Shown one piece after another: positions 9,112-18,592 of a DNA stretch of 32,930 nucleotides; position 1 is the first letter of the stretch, and every line of letters begins with the position of its first letter. The stretch covers positions 1-32,930 of the forward strand of contig JAIBCN010000186.1 of assembly GCA_019694155.1 (NCBI GenBank), written 5' to 3'. The stretch is from Vicinamibacteria bacterium (lineage in GTDB: Bacteria; Acidobacteriota; Vicinamibacteria; Fen-336; JAGNNV01). The translations under genes and the position numbers were made by a program. The notes under the pieces were generated by a model. That model was given only the letters and a program-made list of their open reading frames with translations, was not told the DNA's origin and made no database searches.

Positions 9112-9196
9112 CAAGGGTCAAGCGACCGGCGTGTTTGCCCGTGCGGCACAGTTCTACGATCCGGGCGGACCATTCCGGATGGGCCAGGCCCTCCAG
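9112..9196 (-). mobile_element. Possible remnant of an IS3-type OrfA
   Basis: One minus-strand frame reads LEGLA-H-PEWSARIVELCRTGK-HAGRL, which resembles the N-terminal helix-turn-helix region of IS3-family OrfA (pattern PEF-R-A-x-VVELVR-x-G). It is under 30 residues with no terminal repeats or OrfB, and it sits exactly where the duplication homology ends. This is a resemblance from memory only and could be chance. The rest of the gap up to 9376 holds nothing I recognise. Confidence 0.25.
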
Positions 9197-9376
9197 AACG
9201 AGCTACAGAATTCCAAGCGGGTACTGAAACGCCCCCATAGCCCGCGGCACATGAGTTTCGCCCGGGGGGCCGTGTTCGTAGAAGCCGGTGCTCAACCCGC
9301 CGGGCGAGACTCCAGGCCGCTGGCCTCGCGGCCGGTCTGACGCGGCACCCTGAAGGAGAAGAGGGGGCCGACGCGC

Positions 9377-12300
9377 CTACGGCACATTGGGAACGGCGCA
9401 AGACCCGCTCGCGAACCCCGTCACGTTCACGCTCGCGGTTGCCGTCGAGACGAGCGTGTTCCTCCCCCCAAGGTATGTGGCCACGGCCGCGGTGTCGGTG
9501 GCTGCTCCTGCGTAGCCCGCGAGTCTCGCCGTTCCATTCAGCCGTTGGCGGAGGCGAATGTCTCCCGCCGCCATGGTGCCCCCGAGCGAGTGGGTGAACG
9601 TGTTCTTGAGGGCTCCCCCTCCGCCGATATCAGCGCAGAACGAGGCGCCATCGCCGGTCGGGCTGGTAATGGCCGCCTGAACGAGCATCCCGGCGGCGGC
9701 ATCCAGGTTTCCATCGAGCTTCACGTCGATGTTGTTTCCGGTCATGGTGAGGTCGAGGCTCCCCGACCCGTCCTGCCCGGCCTGCGCGGCGAGCGCCCGC
9801 TGCGTCCCGGCATAGTCGATCGTGTTGTTGGTCACCGCCGCGGTCAGGGCGCCGCCACCGGCATTGAAAAGGAAGATTCCGTCTGTGGGGCGGCCGTTGG
9901 CCACGGTGATGCTGTTGTTCTGGACGGCACCCTCCAGCGTCCCCGCGGTCGAGAAGGCCGCCTTCAGGAGGTCGACATTGACGAAGTCCTGGCCCAGGAA
10001 GGTGTTCCCATTGATGTTGAAACGCACGCTTCCGTTGTTGTTGCTGACGTGAACGCCGTCATTGTTGTTCAGGATCTGACTCGATGAGAGCTTCAGCACC
10101 ATGGTCGCGGTGTCGAAATTGTCGGCGACAACGCCCCCGCTGAAGTTGTTGTCCGCGGTCACGCCGGTGATGTCGATGGTTGTGTTCATGGTGCCCCGGA
10201 TGCCGAAGAGGTATCCGCTGCCCAGGACGCCGCCGTTGGCGTTGCCGCCGGTGATGGTGATGGTTCCCGTCGTGCTCTGAGGAAGATCCCCGGGCAGATT
10301 GTTGTTGTTCTGGATGTTGACGTTGTCGTCACCGCTGGCGCTGATGGAAGTGTTCGTGATCGAGGAACTGCCCACCATGTTGTAGAAGTGAATTCCGTCC
10401 TCGTCCGGGCCGTTCCCGAGACCGCTCAGGACGCTGTCCTTCAGGACGAAGCCGCTCACGTTGTGGCCATTGATCCCCTGCTCTGCGCTTCCCGTAAGGT
10501 TCAGGTTGTCGAGGGTCACGCCGGTGACGTTCTGAAGGTGAATGACCGCGTTGTCTCCGGTATTGACGCCCAGGGAGAGCCCGGTGGGCGCCGCCGGGAA
10601 GTCGGCCGTGGCCGCGTTGGTGAAGTTCATGTTCTTGAGCGTGACGTTCGTCGCGTTGATGAAGCTGGCGCCCCGCGTGGTCGTGTTCTGAATGGTGCCG
10701 CCCGAGCCATCCGTGGTTCCAGTCCCCGTCACGTCGAAACTCCCGGTGGTGCTCGAGAGGAGGATCCCGTTCGTTCCGCCGTTGGCGGAGACGGCGGTGA
10801 AGCTCACGGCCCCGCCTGAGGTCGAGAGGCTGACTGCAGTGCCGGTGGTGGTTGTCACCGAAACCTCCGAGATCGCGAGACCGGTCTTGCCGCTCGCCGT
10901 GATCCCCGTCGCCGTGGTGCCCACGATGTTGAGGCCTTTCACGTTGGAGTTCGTCCCCAGGGTCACGGTGGTGCCAATCTGCGGTCGCGCGCCGCTTAGA
11001 GCCGGGCGGGCAATCGTCCCCGAGGGAGGCGTGATGCCGAACACGGTGTCGAACGACCCTGTCGTGCCCTGACCGATCAGCCAGCCGTCGGTGTTGAGCG
11101 AAGCGCCCTGGGTGTAGGTGCCGCTGTACACGAAGATCTTCTGGTTCGTGTTCGCGCCGATGGCCGCAGTCGCGGCGCCGATCGTCTGGAACTCACGGCC
11201 CAGTCGTCCGTCGCCGCCGCCGGCCGCGGAGTCATCGACGAACCAGATCACAGGACCGCTCACTGTGATGTTGATGGTGGCCGGGGCGCTCGTGGCTCCG
11301 GGCCCCGGGCATCCGTTGTCGGAGACCGTGTAGGTCGCGGTCGCGGTGCCCACAAAGCCCGCCGCCGGCTCGAAGTCGAACGTCCCCGCTCCGAGGTTCA
11401 CATTGGACACCGCCCCGTTCGTGCCCGTGTTGATGCTCGCCAGGGAGAGCGTGGTCGAGCAGCCGTTGACCCCGTTGTCGGGATCCGAGGCGCCTGTGAG
11501 AAGGCCCGCGCTGATCCCGACGATCTTCATGTTCGCTTGCGCCGAGGCCGTCTTGGTGAGGGCGGTCGGCGGGTCGTTCACCGCGGTCACGTTGATGGTG
11601 CTCGTCACCAAGCTGCTCAGGTTGTTCACTCCGGCGCCGTCATTCACCTGCCAGGAGATGGTCCGCGCTCCCGTGGTGGGATTCTCGGAACTATTGCTGT
11701 ACCTCACGTTCCGCAGCGCCGTCTGGTAGTTCGCGACCGTGGTCGTGCCGGACAGTGTGAGCGTCCCGGTCGGAGCGCTGAACACACCGGTGATCCCAAG
11801 CGCGGTCGCGTAGGACAGCGCGTCGTTCCCGTTCGCGTAGTTCCCCGTGATCTGAACCGTCGCCCCGGTGAGGTTCGCGTTGTCCGGATCCGTCACCGTG
11901 ATCGTGGTGTCGATCGCGGTCGCCGCCTGGTTCTCCGTGTAGTTGAGGGTCCCGCCCGCCGTCACCACCGGCGCGTCGTTCACCGCCGTCACGTTGATCG
12001 TGCTCGTCACACCCGCCACGCTCTGATCGGTCCCGTCCGTGGCGCGCCACTGCACCGTCCGCGCAAGCGTCGACGGATTCTCCGAGGTGTTGTTGTACTT
12101 CACCGTCCGGAGCGCCGCCTGGTAGTTCGCCAGGGTGTCCGTTCCCGAGAGCGTCAGCGTGCCCGTTCCCGCCACGAACGATCCGCTGATCGGACCGATC
12201 GTCGCGAAGCTCAACATGTCCTGCCCGTTCTGATAGTTCGTGGTGATCTGCACCGTCGCCTGGGTGATGCTGGCCGAATCCGGATCGGCGACCGTGATCG

Positions 12301-13888
12301 TCCCGTCGATTACCGACGCCGGATCGTTCTCGGTATAAGAAAGCGTCGCCCCCGCGGTCAGCACCGGGGGGTCGTTCGCCGGCGTCACGCTCACGCTCTT
12401 GCTCGCCGTCGTGCTCGACAGGAGCCCGTCGTTCACCGCGAAATCGACGGTTCGCGTGGTCGTCGTGGGCGCATTCGCCGTGTTCTCATACTTCACGCTC
12501 CGCAGCACAGCCTGGTAGTCCGTCACCGAACCTCCCGCGCGCGTGATGGTGAGCGTCGGGGCGACATAGGCGATGTCCCCGGCGAGGATCGATCCCGACG
12601 GCGTCGCCGTCAGAAGCTCCGACCCCGCGTCCAGGAGATTGCTGATCGTCACCGTCGCCGAGTTCAAGACGCCGCTGTCGTCCGACACCGTGAGCGCCCC
12701 GTCCACCGCCACCGGCGCCGCGTTCTCCGTGAAGGCCGTGGTCCCGCCGCTCGTCGTCACCGACGGCGCCGCGTTTCCGGTGGTCGTTTCCACGGTGGCG
12801 AAGAAACGGTACCCGCCGACGCGCGTCACCCGAAGGGCAATGTTGATGTCGACAGACGCCCCCGGCGCTAGCGGCCCGCCCGGAATGGTCAGCACCGAGT
12901 TCCAGCCGCCGCCGATCGGCTGCGCGGGTGGAACGAGCAGGCTCAGCCCCGTCACCGAGGTCGCCCCGATGGACGTCATCGCGATGCCCGTGGTCGCGCT
13001 CGTGTTCGGCCGAAGGTCCGCCTGCGCCGTCCCCGGCGAATAGCCGGGGCTGTTGAAGGTCGTCAGATCCATGAAACGCAGGCGCATCCCCGTGATCGGA
13101 CTCCCCGTGTTGTTGGTCAGGCGCCTCCGGAATTCCAGCCGGTCCACCGGCGTTGGCACGCGCACACGGTTCGGACCCGCGTTCACGTTCAGCGCCGGCT
13201 CCACCAGGCTCACGATCAGACCCCCGTAGATATCCTGATTCGTGCTGTTCGTCGGCGCCGGAGCGCCCAGTATCGACTGAACCCCGTTGTAGATCCCCCC
13301 ATTCGTCGACACGAGAACAAAGTCCGCGCTGCTGTCCCCGGTGTCCACAACCGCGCCGTTTGGAGCCTTCCGCACCCAGGCGTATTCACCGGCCGCGGTC
13401 AGCGACGCGAGGGCCGGCCCCTCGAGGTACGGCGCCGCCGAACTCCCGACCCCCACCGCGTCGATGGTCAGAGCGCTCACGCCAAAGGCCGCCGGATTCG
13501 CGCTGTCGAAAAGGGCGAGGCCCGCCCCATCTCCGATGTCCGCCGTCCAGGTCGCATCCGCCGTCACGCCCAGGCTGAACCCCGTCGTGTTGACGCCGAG
13601 ATAGTGCCCCTTGGCCTTGATCACCGTCCCGTTCGGAATCACGAAGGCCACCGTCCCGCCCGAACTCGCCACCGCGAACCCCGCTGTCGCATCGCCCGAG
13701 GCCACCGTGATGTCCGCCGCCGTCTTGTTGTGGATGACGATGTACTCATCGGTGGCGCTCGCCGGACCCCGCAGACGGAACTCGCGAATGGAAAGGTCGC
13801 CGGGCGCTATCGCCGCGCTCGCCACGGTGGCCGTAAGCGCAAGGAGGGCGGTGGAAACAGCGCAACGGATCGTCGGGGTTGAGTGCAT
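9377..13888 (-). CDS. Giant secreted beta-strand-repeat protein, copy B (same N-terminus, different beta-helix)
   Basis: 1503 aa from the ATG at 13888, with the same GAGG-type ribosome site as copy A. Architecture is as in copy A: signal peptide, lamin-tail-like domain, beta domain, three cadherin-like repeats (about 380-505, 508-637, 638-770), a Cys-containing Ig-like domain (772-878) and a beta-helix from 880. The beta-helix shares scattered markers with copy A (LIGQG, GVTPPSGTI / GITPPSGTI), so the two are true paralogues, but most of it differs and it is about 50 residues shorter. It ends in GSCAVPNVP with a Cys near the C-terminus, as copy A does (MTCSLP). It starts 70 bp after the TPR gene on the same strand and is probably co-transcribed with it. 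Expected location is the cell surface or medium; the ligand is unknown. Confidence 0.9.
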   Translation of the reverse strand: MHSTPTIRCAVSTALLALTATVASAAIAPGDLSIREFRLRGPASATDEYIVIHNKTAADITVASGDATAGFAVASSGGTVAFVIPNGTVIKAKGHYLGVNTTGFSLGVTADATWTADIGDGAGLALFDSANPAAFGVSALTIDAVGVGSSAAPYLEGPALASLTAAGEYAWVRKAPNGAVVDTGDSSADFVLVSTNGGIYNGVQSILGAPAPTNSTNQDIYGGLIVSLVEPALNVNAGPNRVRVPTPVDRLEFRRRLTNNTGSPITGMRLRFMDLTTFNSPGYSPGTAQADLRPNTSATTGIAMTSIGATSVTGLSLLVPPAQPIGGGWNSVLTIPGGPLAPGASVDINIALRVTRVGGYRFFATVETTTGNAAPSVTTSGGTTAFTENAAPVAVDGALTVSDDSGVLNSATVTISNLLDAGSELLTATPSGSILAGDIAYVAPTLTITRAGGSVTDYQAVLRSVKYENTANAPTTTTRTVDFAVNDGLLSSTTASKSVSVTPANDPPVLTAGATLSYTENDPASVIDGTITVADPDSASITQATVQITTNYQNGQDMLSFATIGPISGSFVAGTGTLTLSGTDTLANYQAALRTVKYNNTSENPSTLARTVQWRATDGTDQSVAGVTSTINVTAVNDAPVVTAGGTLNYTENQAATAIDTTITVTDPDNANLTGATVQITGNYANGNDALSYATALGITGVFSAPTGTLTLSGTTTVANYQTALRNVRYSNSSENPTTGARTISWQVNDGAGVNNLSSLVTSTINVTAVNDPPTALTKTASAQANMKIVGISAGLLTGASDPDNGVNGCSTTLSLASINTGTNGAVSNVNLGAGTFDFEPAAGFVGTATATYTVSDNGCPGPGATSAPATINITVSGPVIWFVDDSAAGGGDGRLGREFQTIGAATAAIGANTNQKIFVYSGTYTQGASLNTDGWLIGQGTTGSFDTVFGITPPSGTIARPALSGARPQIGTTVTLGTNSNVKGLNIVGTTATGITASGKTGLAISEVSVTTTTGTAVSLSTSGGAVSFTAVSANGGTNGILLSSTTGSFDVTGTGTTDGSGGTIQNTTTRGASFINATNVTLKNMNFTNAATADFPAAPTGLSLGVNTGDNAVIHLQNVTGVTLDNLNLTGSAEQGINGHNVSGFVLKDSVLSGLGNGPDEDGIHFYNMVGSSSITNTSISASGDDNVNIQNNNNLPGDLPQSTTGTITITGGNANGGVLGSGYLFGIRGTMNTTIDITGVTADNNFSGGVVADNFDTATMVLKLSSSQILNNNDGVHVSNNNGSVRFNINGNTFLGQDFVNVDLLKAAFSTAGTLEGAVQNNSITVANGRPTDGIFLFNAGGGALTAAVTNNTIDYAGTQRALAAQAGQDGSGSLDLTMTGNNIDVKLDGNLDAAAGMLVQAAITSPTGDGASFCADIGGGGALKNTFTHSLGGTMAAGDIRLRQRLNGTARLAGYAGAATDTAAVATYLGGRNTLVSTATASVNVTGFASGSCAVPNVP
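11238..13888. repeat. Long direct repeat, copy B (partner 6007-8657)
   Basis: Partner of the repeat at 6007-8657, at constant offset 5231. The perfectly matching core here is 11821-13740. Such a repeat within 5 kb can recombine to delete one gene or form a chimera, and it could also collapse or be mis-joined in a short-read assembly. Confidence 0.93.
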
Positions 13889-13958
13889 GGCTACCTCGGA
13901 ATTCGACGAGTTTGGAATTTCTGGAGAGAATCAGACTAGCAGGCAGTGCCTCGAATCG

Positions 13959-15572
13959 TTAGTCGCGGGGCGGCAAGGATTTCAGGATCCGGCAGGCCTC
14001 ACCGTTCCCGCCGTCACAGGGCGCCTGCAGAAGGGCGAGGGCTGTCGCTGCATCGCTCTTCCCGGTGCGCCCGGCCAGGAAAGGGGTGGCGGCTGGTCGC
14101 GCGCGTGCGGCGAAATCCAGAAAGCGTTGAGCCGAGTCGCGCTCTTCGGGGGTGTCGGCCACCGCCAGGGCCGAGCGCGCCGCCGCCACCGCGTCTTCCT
14201 GCCGGTCGGAGTTCCACAGGGCCCGCGCCAGGGCGAGTCGGTGATACGGCACATTGGGCTCGAGCTTCATGGCCTTCTCCGCGAGTCCGACTGCCTCGAC
14301 GCCCCGGCTCTGATCGGCCCTTATGTCGGCCAGGAAAGAGAGAGCGCTCGCGAAGTCGGGCTCGAGCTCGATGGCCTTCTCGAGGAGACCGGCGAGCTTC
14401 GCGTTCGTCGCATCGTCGGCGCCCCCCTCCGGCCACGACAACTGCGCCAACCGGTAGTAGACCTGCGCGCGCTTCGAGCCTTGCGCAATGGCCTTGCCGA
14501 ACGCTTCCCGCGCCTCGGCGGCCTTTCGCTCGCGATCGAGAAGCTGGCCCTCGATCTCGAAAACCCCGGGGGTTGACGGCTCGGCCTTCAGCGCCTCGGC
14601 CGCCATGGCCCGGGCCTCGACCGGCCGGTTCATGGCCACGAGCAGGGAGGCCCGCAGGAGCGCCGACTCCGCGGCCGGCAAGGGGCGCGAGGCGAATCCC
14701 TCGGGTTTGAGATCGAGGGCCACCGGAATCCGGGCGTACTGGAAAATCGCCTTCCTGACGTACTCGCGCATCCCGGTGAAGTAGGGCGTCATGTCGGGGC
14801 CGAACGCCGCCTTCATGGCCGCCTCGGACGTGGCGCCCTGCATGAGCAGCTGGTTGAATCGGCTGACCCGCCCGCTGTGCTCGCCCTGGTTGCCGAACAT
14901 GAGGTAATGCACGAAAGCCCAGGCCTGCGCGTCGAACAGCGCGGCATCCACTTCGCTGGTGAGATAGCGCGAGTTCCGGTCGGCGGCCAGGAACTCGGAC
15001 ATCGGGATGAGGGCCGTTTCGCGAACGGACTGGAGATTGCCGTTCATCAGTCGGCCTACGTGGATCTCCTTCTCGCGCACGATCGTGTTGCTCAGGACCT
15101 CGGCCACGCCGCGACCGTACCAGGCCGGCACCCCCGCGGGCATGGACCGGTGAAAGACCAGGCTCACATAGTTCCAGTAGATGGCCTGGTACGGGTTCGA
15201 ACCGGCGTCGTCGGGCTCGGAGATGTCGGTCCGGAGCGCGATGTACTGCCGGTCCGCGCCGCCCACCCAGAACGAGGCGGGCCGGTAGCGCCTCCCTTCC
15301 CAGTATTGCGGGCCGAGCGACTTCAAGGTGGCCTCATCCCGGACCGCGAAGATGGCGATGGGCTTCCCTCCGTCGATGGCGGCCCACGGCCAGATGACGC
15401 GCAGGGCCTGGCGGATCTGCTCGAACTGCCACGCCGCGCGCCGGCCTTCCTTCTCGCTCGAATTCGTGATGACCGTGAAATGCTGACTCTTGATCTCGAG
15501 CCAGGGCGCGGGCGCCGCGGACGCCATCGTCGCCAGAACCACACCTATCGCCGCCGCCGACATCTTCCTCAT
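13959..15572 (-). CDS. Exported TPR protein with degenerate peptidase-MA/DUF1570-like domain
   Basis: 537 aa from the ATG at 15572, chosen because GGAGGG lies six bases upstream and MRKMSAAAIGVVLATMASA is a clean signal peptide. An in-frame ATG at 15593 (GGAAGG upstream, one base past the preceding stop) is possible. Residues about 25-255 follow the layout of DUF1570/peptidase-MA proteins (SQHFTVITNSSE ... VPAWYGRGVAEVLSN), but the zinc-binding HExxH expected before that segment is absent (the sequence reads NYVSLVFHRSMP), so it is probably not a protease. About 280-470 are TPR-like helical repeats (AAEALKAEPSTPG, KAIELEPDFASAL, KAMKLEPNVPYH). It ends with a short Cys-containing tail (APCDGGNGEACR). 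Probably a periplasmic scaffold; the gene order suggests a link to export or assembly of the neighbouring surface proteins, which is inference. Confidence 0.88.
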   Translation of the reverse strand: MRKMSAAAIGVVLATMASAAPAPWLEIKSQHFTVITNSSEKEGRRAAWQFEQIRQALRVIWPWAAIDGGKPIAIFAVRDEATLKSLGPQYWEGRRYRPASFWVGGADRQYIALRTDISEPDDAGSNPYQAIYWNYVSLVFHRSMPAGVPAWYGRGVAEVLSNTIVREKEIHVGRLMNGNLQSVRETALIPMSEFLAADRNSRYLTSEVDAALFDAQAWAFVHYLMFGNQGEHSGRVSRFNQLLMQGATSEAAMKAAFGPDMTPYFTGMREYVRKAIFQYARIPVALDLKPEGFASRPLPAAESALLRASLLVAMNRPVEARAMAAEALKAEPSTPGVFEIEGQLLDRERKAAEAREAFGKAIAQGSKRAQVYYRLAQLSWPEGGADDATNAKLAGLLEKAIELEPDFASALSFLADIRADQSRGVEAVGLAEKAMKLEPNVPYHRLALARALWNSDRQEDAVAAARSALAVADTPEERDSAQRFLDFAARARPAATPFLAGRTGKSDAATALALLQAPCDGGNGEACRILKSLPPRD

Positions 15573-15594
15573 GTGCCGCCCTCCGGCGAACATC

Positions 15595-18198
15595 CTACCT
15601 TCCGCCCCAGAAGAAACTCGCCTTCAGGGCGAAGATGTTGTCTCCCCGGGCGGAGCGTGACTCGATGAGATCGGAGAAGCCGGCGCGCGCGTAGGCCGCG
15701 GAATCCGACCGGTCCTGCTGCCACACCGCGTAGAACGTGCTGCCCGGCCGGTATTCCCAGCGCAGGACCACGTTGCTGCGGAATGATCGAACGCGGAAGT
15801 CGTTCTGCGGGATGACGAAGGAATCGGCGCCTTCGCGAATGGTCTGGGAGCCATCGGGGTTTACGGTCACGCTCGTCTCTCCCCCGCCGTACCTCCTGAG
15901 CTCCCGGCTCCCGGGCGCGAGCAGTTCGCCATAGTCACGATAGTCACCGCTCGCCGCGAAGGGCTCGGCGTAAAGATCGAGCGTGAGATCGGGCTTCAGG
16001 ATGAGGCTGCCGCGCAACGTCATGACCAGGGTGTCCTGTTCGACGGCGGCGAAGACGTACCGCTCGCCGTAGGTGACGGCTCGTCCCCAAGACAGGGTGT
16101 CGACGTACTGCCTCACCGTGGTGGCTCGCGAGTAGCGCGGACCGAGGGATAGCGAAAAGCGGGGGCTCGGCTGCAGGGCGACGCTGCCGGAGAAGGAGAA
16201 GCCCGAGCCTCCGTCCTCGTTTCCCGACGCGGAGGCGCTCACCGAGAAGCGGGTAGGGCTCTGGAAGGCGTTCCCCTGAGTGATGCGGAAGTCCCAGCCG
16301 CGGGGCGTGCCCATGAGGGGCCCGCCGCGGGTAAGACGCTCGTCCTGGGCCCGGCCCTGAACATTGAGAGAAAGGAAACTCGTCCAGTAGTTCCGCCAGG
16401 TGAGGCTCAGATTCGAGCCCGCACGCTGGCTCTGAAGCTCGCCCGCGTAGTTCTTCTCGGCGCTCGCGAAGAGCCCGGCCTCCCAGGCGTAGAAGAAGCC
16501 GGGTCTGGTCTGCCGGTAGCCCAGTTCGGCGAAGCCCATCACACCGTCCGCAGTGGCGAGCGACCCCACGTCGTTCCGTTCGTGCTCGGGTGACTCGAAG
16601 CCCCCGCGAACCTCGAAGGTCCAGCGGCCCTCGCCTTTGCTGAGGCCGAGGCTTCCCGAACCGCCGTCGAGCTTTGTCCGGGTCGGGTCGAGGCGGACGT
16701 GTTTCGCATCGGGTCTTTGGAAGTACCGCGCGCTCGAGCGCTGCAGCCGCTCGATGTCCGCCGGGTCGCCGGTGACGCGCGTGTAGCCGAGGTTCCCCGA
16801 GAGTTCGTAGGTTCGTCTGGAGAATCGGTGGGAGAAATCGACGGCTGCGGTGAAGGCGCTCCGGTTGTAGATCGCGGCCAGCGGATCGCCCTTCGAGAGG
16901 TTGCGGCCGACTCCGGAGAGGAACACGCCCACGCCCGAGCCGTTCCGGCCAAGCTCCTGGCGCAGCCGGACCACGGCATAAGACGTCCGCGGTCCGACCG
17001 GGACCGATCTCACCCTCTCCGTCGCGGGATCGAAGATGCGGGCCTCCTCCTGAGCGGTGAGGGCGAAGAGACCTCCCATGGTGAGGCCCGAAGCCGAGCG
17101 GCCTGACAGCTTGGCGGCGGCGAGGATCTCCGAGGTGCGCGGGTATTGGACGGCATCGCCTTCCACTTCCCCGATCGGCGCGCCTCCGATCCGCCTCGAG
17201 TAGAAGTAGCCGGACACTGCGTTGAAGATGGCGGCGCCCTCCGTGAAGAAAGGCCGCTTCTCGGGGAAGAAGGTCTCGAAGGCCGAGAGGTTCACTTCGG
17301 CGGGATCAGCCTCCACCTGGCCGAAATCCGGATGGATGGTCGATTCGAGGGTGAGGTTCGGGCCCAGGCCCATCTTGAAGTCGAGGCCGATTCGCGAACT
17401 CTGGTCCCATCCGTCTCGAAACGGGGTCCCCTCGTCCTCGCCCCTCACGCCGGTTGCCGCGGCGTAGGGCAGCAACTCGACACGCCGCGTCGGCTTGATG
17501 TCCCGGATGCCGTGCAGCTCGCCCATGCGCGAAGACCAGCCGGTCTCGTCCTTGGGGATCGGAATCCAGAAGACGTCCTCGTTCTTCGAAGGGATCCACC
17601 GGTCGGCATTGAGACCCCACACCTGGGCCTCGGCGGCGTTGAATCGTAGCTGCGAGAAAGGAATGCGGAACTCGGCGGTCCAGCCGTCCGCATTCTGATG
17701 CGCTTTCGCCTCCCACACGGGGTCGTAGCCCGAATCGCGGTTCCACTCACTGTCGGATCGATGCAGGAAATCCATGCGGGCGCCGGACGCGCTCACGCCG
17801 TAGGAATAGGCGGTGCGGCGGTCGTGAAAGGTGTCGAGCGAGATCCACAGGTGCTCGGACTTGAACGTCCCATCGCGCCGGGTGAGCGGCGCCTGGATCT
17901 CACGACCTTTGACCTCCATCCTCGCCCCGACCCAGAGCGCTTCGTCGTCGTAGGCGAAGCGAATCTCCATGGCTTCGGAAGGAGGCACGCCGTAGACCGG
18001 CTCCTTCTGAACGAAGTCGGTGATGGCGGGGATGCTCGCCCACATGGCCTCGTCCGGGCGCCCGTCGAGATGGAGGGAGCCGTTTGGGACCCGCACGGCC
18101 TGCGCCTGCTTCGGAGGAGGCGTGGGGTCGTTCGATTCAGACCGGGCGAGGGCGGAAGATGCGAGCCAGACACACAACACCCCGCACCCTCGCTTCAT
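15595..18198 (-). CDS. DUF5916 outer-membrane protein with CBM9-like N-terminal domain
   Basis: 867 aa from the ATG at 18198, where a signal peptide begins (MKRGCGVLCVWLASSALA); upstream in-frame codons run into the previous gene and are not used. Residues about 35-215 form a CBM9/DOMON-like beta-sandwich (LDGRPDEAMW ... FAYDDEALWVGARM). From about 220 to the end is DUF5916, recognised by HPDFGQVEADPAEVNLSAFE and FFPEKRPFFTEG, followed by alternating beta strands of an outer-membrane barrel. The family is common in Acidobacteriota, Gemmatimonadota and Bacteroidota and has no settled function; glycan binding or transport is often assumed. It follows the SEC-C gene by 36 bp and precedes the TPR gene by 22 bp, all on the same strand, which suggests an operon. 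Confidence 0.92.
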   Translation of the reverse strand: MKRGCGVLCVWLASSALARSESNDPTPPPKQAQAVRVPNGSLHLDGRPDEAMWASIPAITDFVQKEPVYGVPPSEAMEIRFAYDDEALWVGARMEVKGREIQAPLTRRDGTFKSEHLWISLDTFHDRRTAYSYGVSASGARMDFLHRSDSEWNRDSGYDPVWEAKAHQNADGWTAEFRIPFSQLRFNAAEAQVWGLNADRWIPSKNEDVFWIPIPKDETGWSSRMGELHGIRDIKPTRRVELLPYAAATGVRGEDEGTPFRDGWDQSSRIGLDFKMGLGPNLTLESTIHPDFGQVEADPAEVNLSAFETFFPEKRPFFTEGAAIFNAVSGYFYSRRIGGAPIGEVEGDAVQYPRTSEILAAAKLSGRSASGLTMGGLFALTAQEEARIFDPATERVRSVPVGPRTSYAVVRLRQELGRNGSGVGVFLSGVGRNLSKGDPLAAIYNRSAFTAAVDFSHRFSRRTYELSGNLGYTRVTGDPADIERLQRSSARYFQRPDAKHVRLDPTRTKLDGGSGSLGLSKGEGRWTFEVRGGFESPEHERNDVGSLATADGVMGFAELGYRQTRPGFFYAWEAGLFASAEKNYAGELQSQRAGSNLSLTWRNYWTSFLSLNVQGRAQDERLTRGGPLMGTPRGWDFRITQGNAFQSPTRFSVSASASGNEDGGSGFSFSGSVALQPSPRFSLSLGPRYSRATTVRQYVDTLSWGRAVTYGERYVFAAVEQDTLVMTLRGSLILKPDLTLDLYAEPFAASGDYRDYGELLAPGSRELRRYGGGETSVTVNPDGSQTIREGADSFVIPQNDFRVRSFRSNVVLRWEYRPGSTFYAVWQQDRSDSAAYARAGFSDLIESRSARGDNIFALKASFFWGGR

Positions 18199-18235
18199 GA
18201 TGGGCCGATTCCGGTGGGGTGGGCCGGGGCCCAGG

Positions 18236-18541
18236 CTAACTTCCGCCGCCGACCTTGCGCACCGAGGAAGCGCGCTGGAAGCCCTTGGTGTTCGCCCCGC
18301 CTCGTCCGCGCTGCTCGTGGAAATTCGGCTTGTCGTGAGACTTGGGCGCGGGCTTCTCACCCTCCTTCACCGGCTCGGCCGCCGGGGCGTTCTTCTCGGC
18401 CTCGGCCATGGCGGCGGCGCGGGCCTCGCGGGCCGCGGCCTCGTCCTTGTCGAGATGGCACTGCTTGTACTTCTTTCCCGAGCCGCAGTGGCAGGGGTCG
18501 TTCCGGCCGAGAGCCTTCTTGGGGGGTATTGGTGTGTCCAC
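18236..18541 (-). CDS. Small SEC-C zinc-motif protein
   Basis: 101 aa, starting at a GTG (18541) with AGAGG ten bases upstream. Residues 13-29 contain [16 protein letters not shown], the Cys-x-Cys-x8-Cys-His zinc motif found at the C-terminus of SecA and in free-standing SEC-C proteins, where it binds SecB or ribosomes. The rest is a charged Ala/Glu/Lys-rich region likely to be helical or disordered, ending in a Gly/Arg tail. There is no SecA motor here, so it is a stand-alone SEC-C protein, perhaps a ribosome- or chaperone-associated factor. It is divergent from smpB with only 51 bp between the starts, so the two share a promoter region. Confidence 0.88.
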   Translation of the reverse strand: MDTPIPPKKALGRNDPCHCGSGKKYKQCHLDKDEAAAREARAAAMAEAEKNAPAAEPVKEGEKPAPKSHDKPNFHEQRGRGGANTKGFQRASSVRKVGGGS

Positions 18542-18578
18542 GCTTCATTAACCTCTGGGGTGAGTCTAGTCGAGCGCT

Positions 18579-18584
18579 TATCAT
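18579..18584 (+). promoter_or_regulatory. Candidate -10 box of smpB (TATCAT)
   Basis: TATCAT ends eight bases before the smpB ATG and no Shine-Dalgarno lies between them, so transcription would start at or within a base or two of the start codon. No good -35 is seen. The evidence is weak on its own. Confidence 0.4.
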
Positions 18585-18592
18585 CGCGCGCC

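Noticed and set aside
8648..9340. Plus-strand 230-codon frame between the two giant genes
   Set aside because: The minus strand of the same region is a clear fossil of the TPR gene, and the plus-strand product has no family features.
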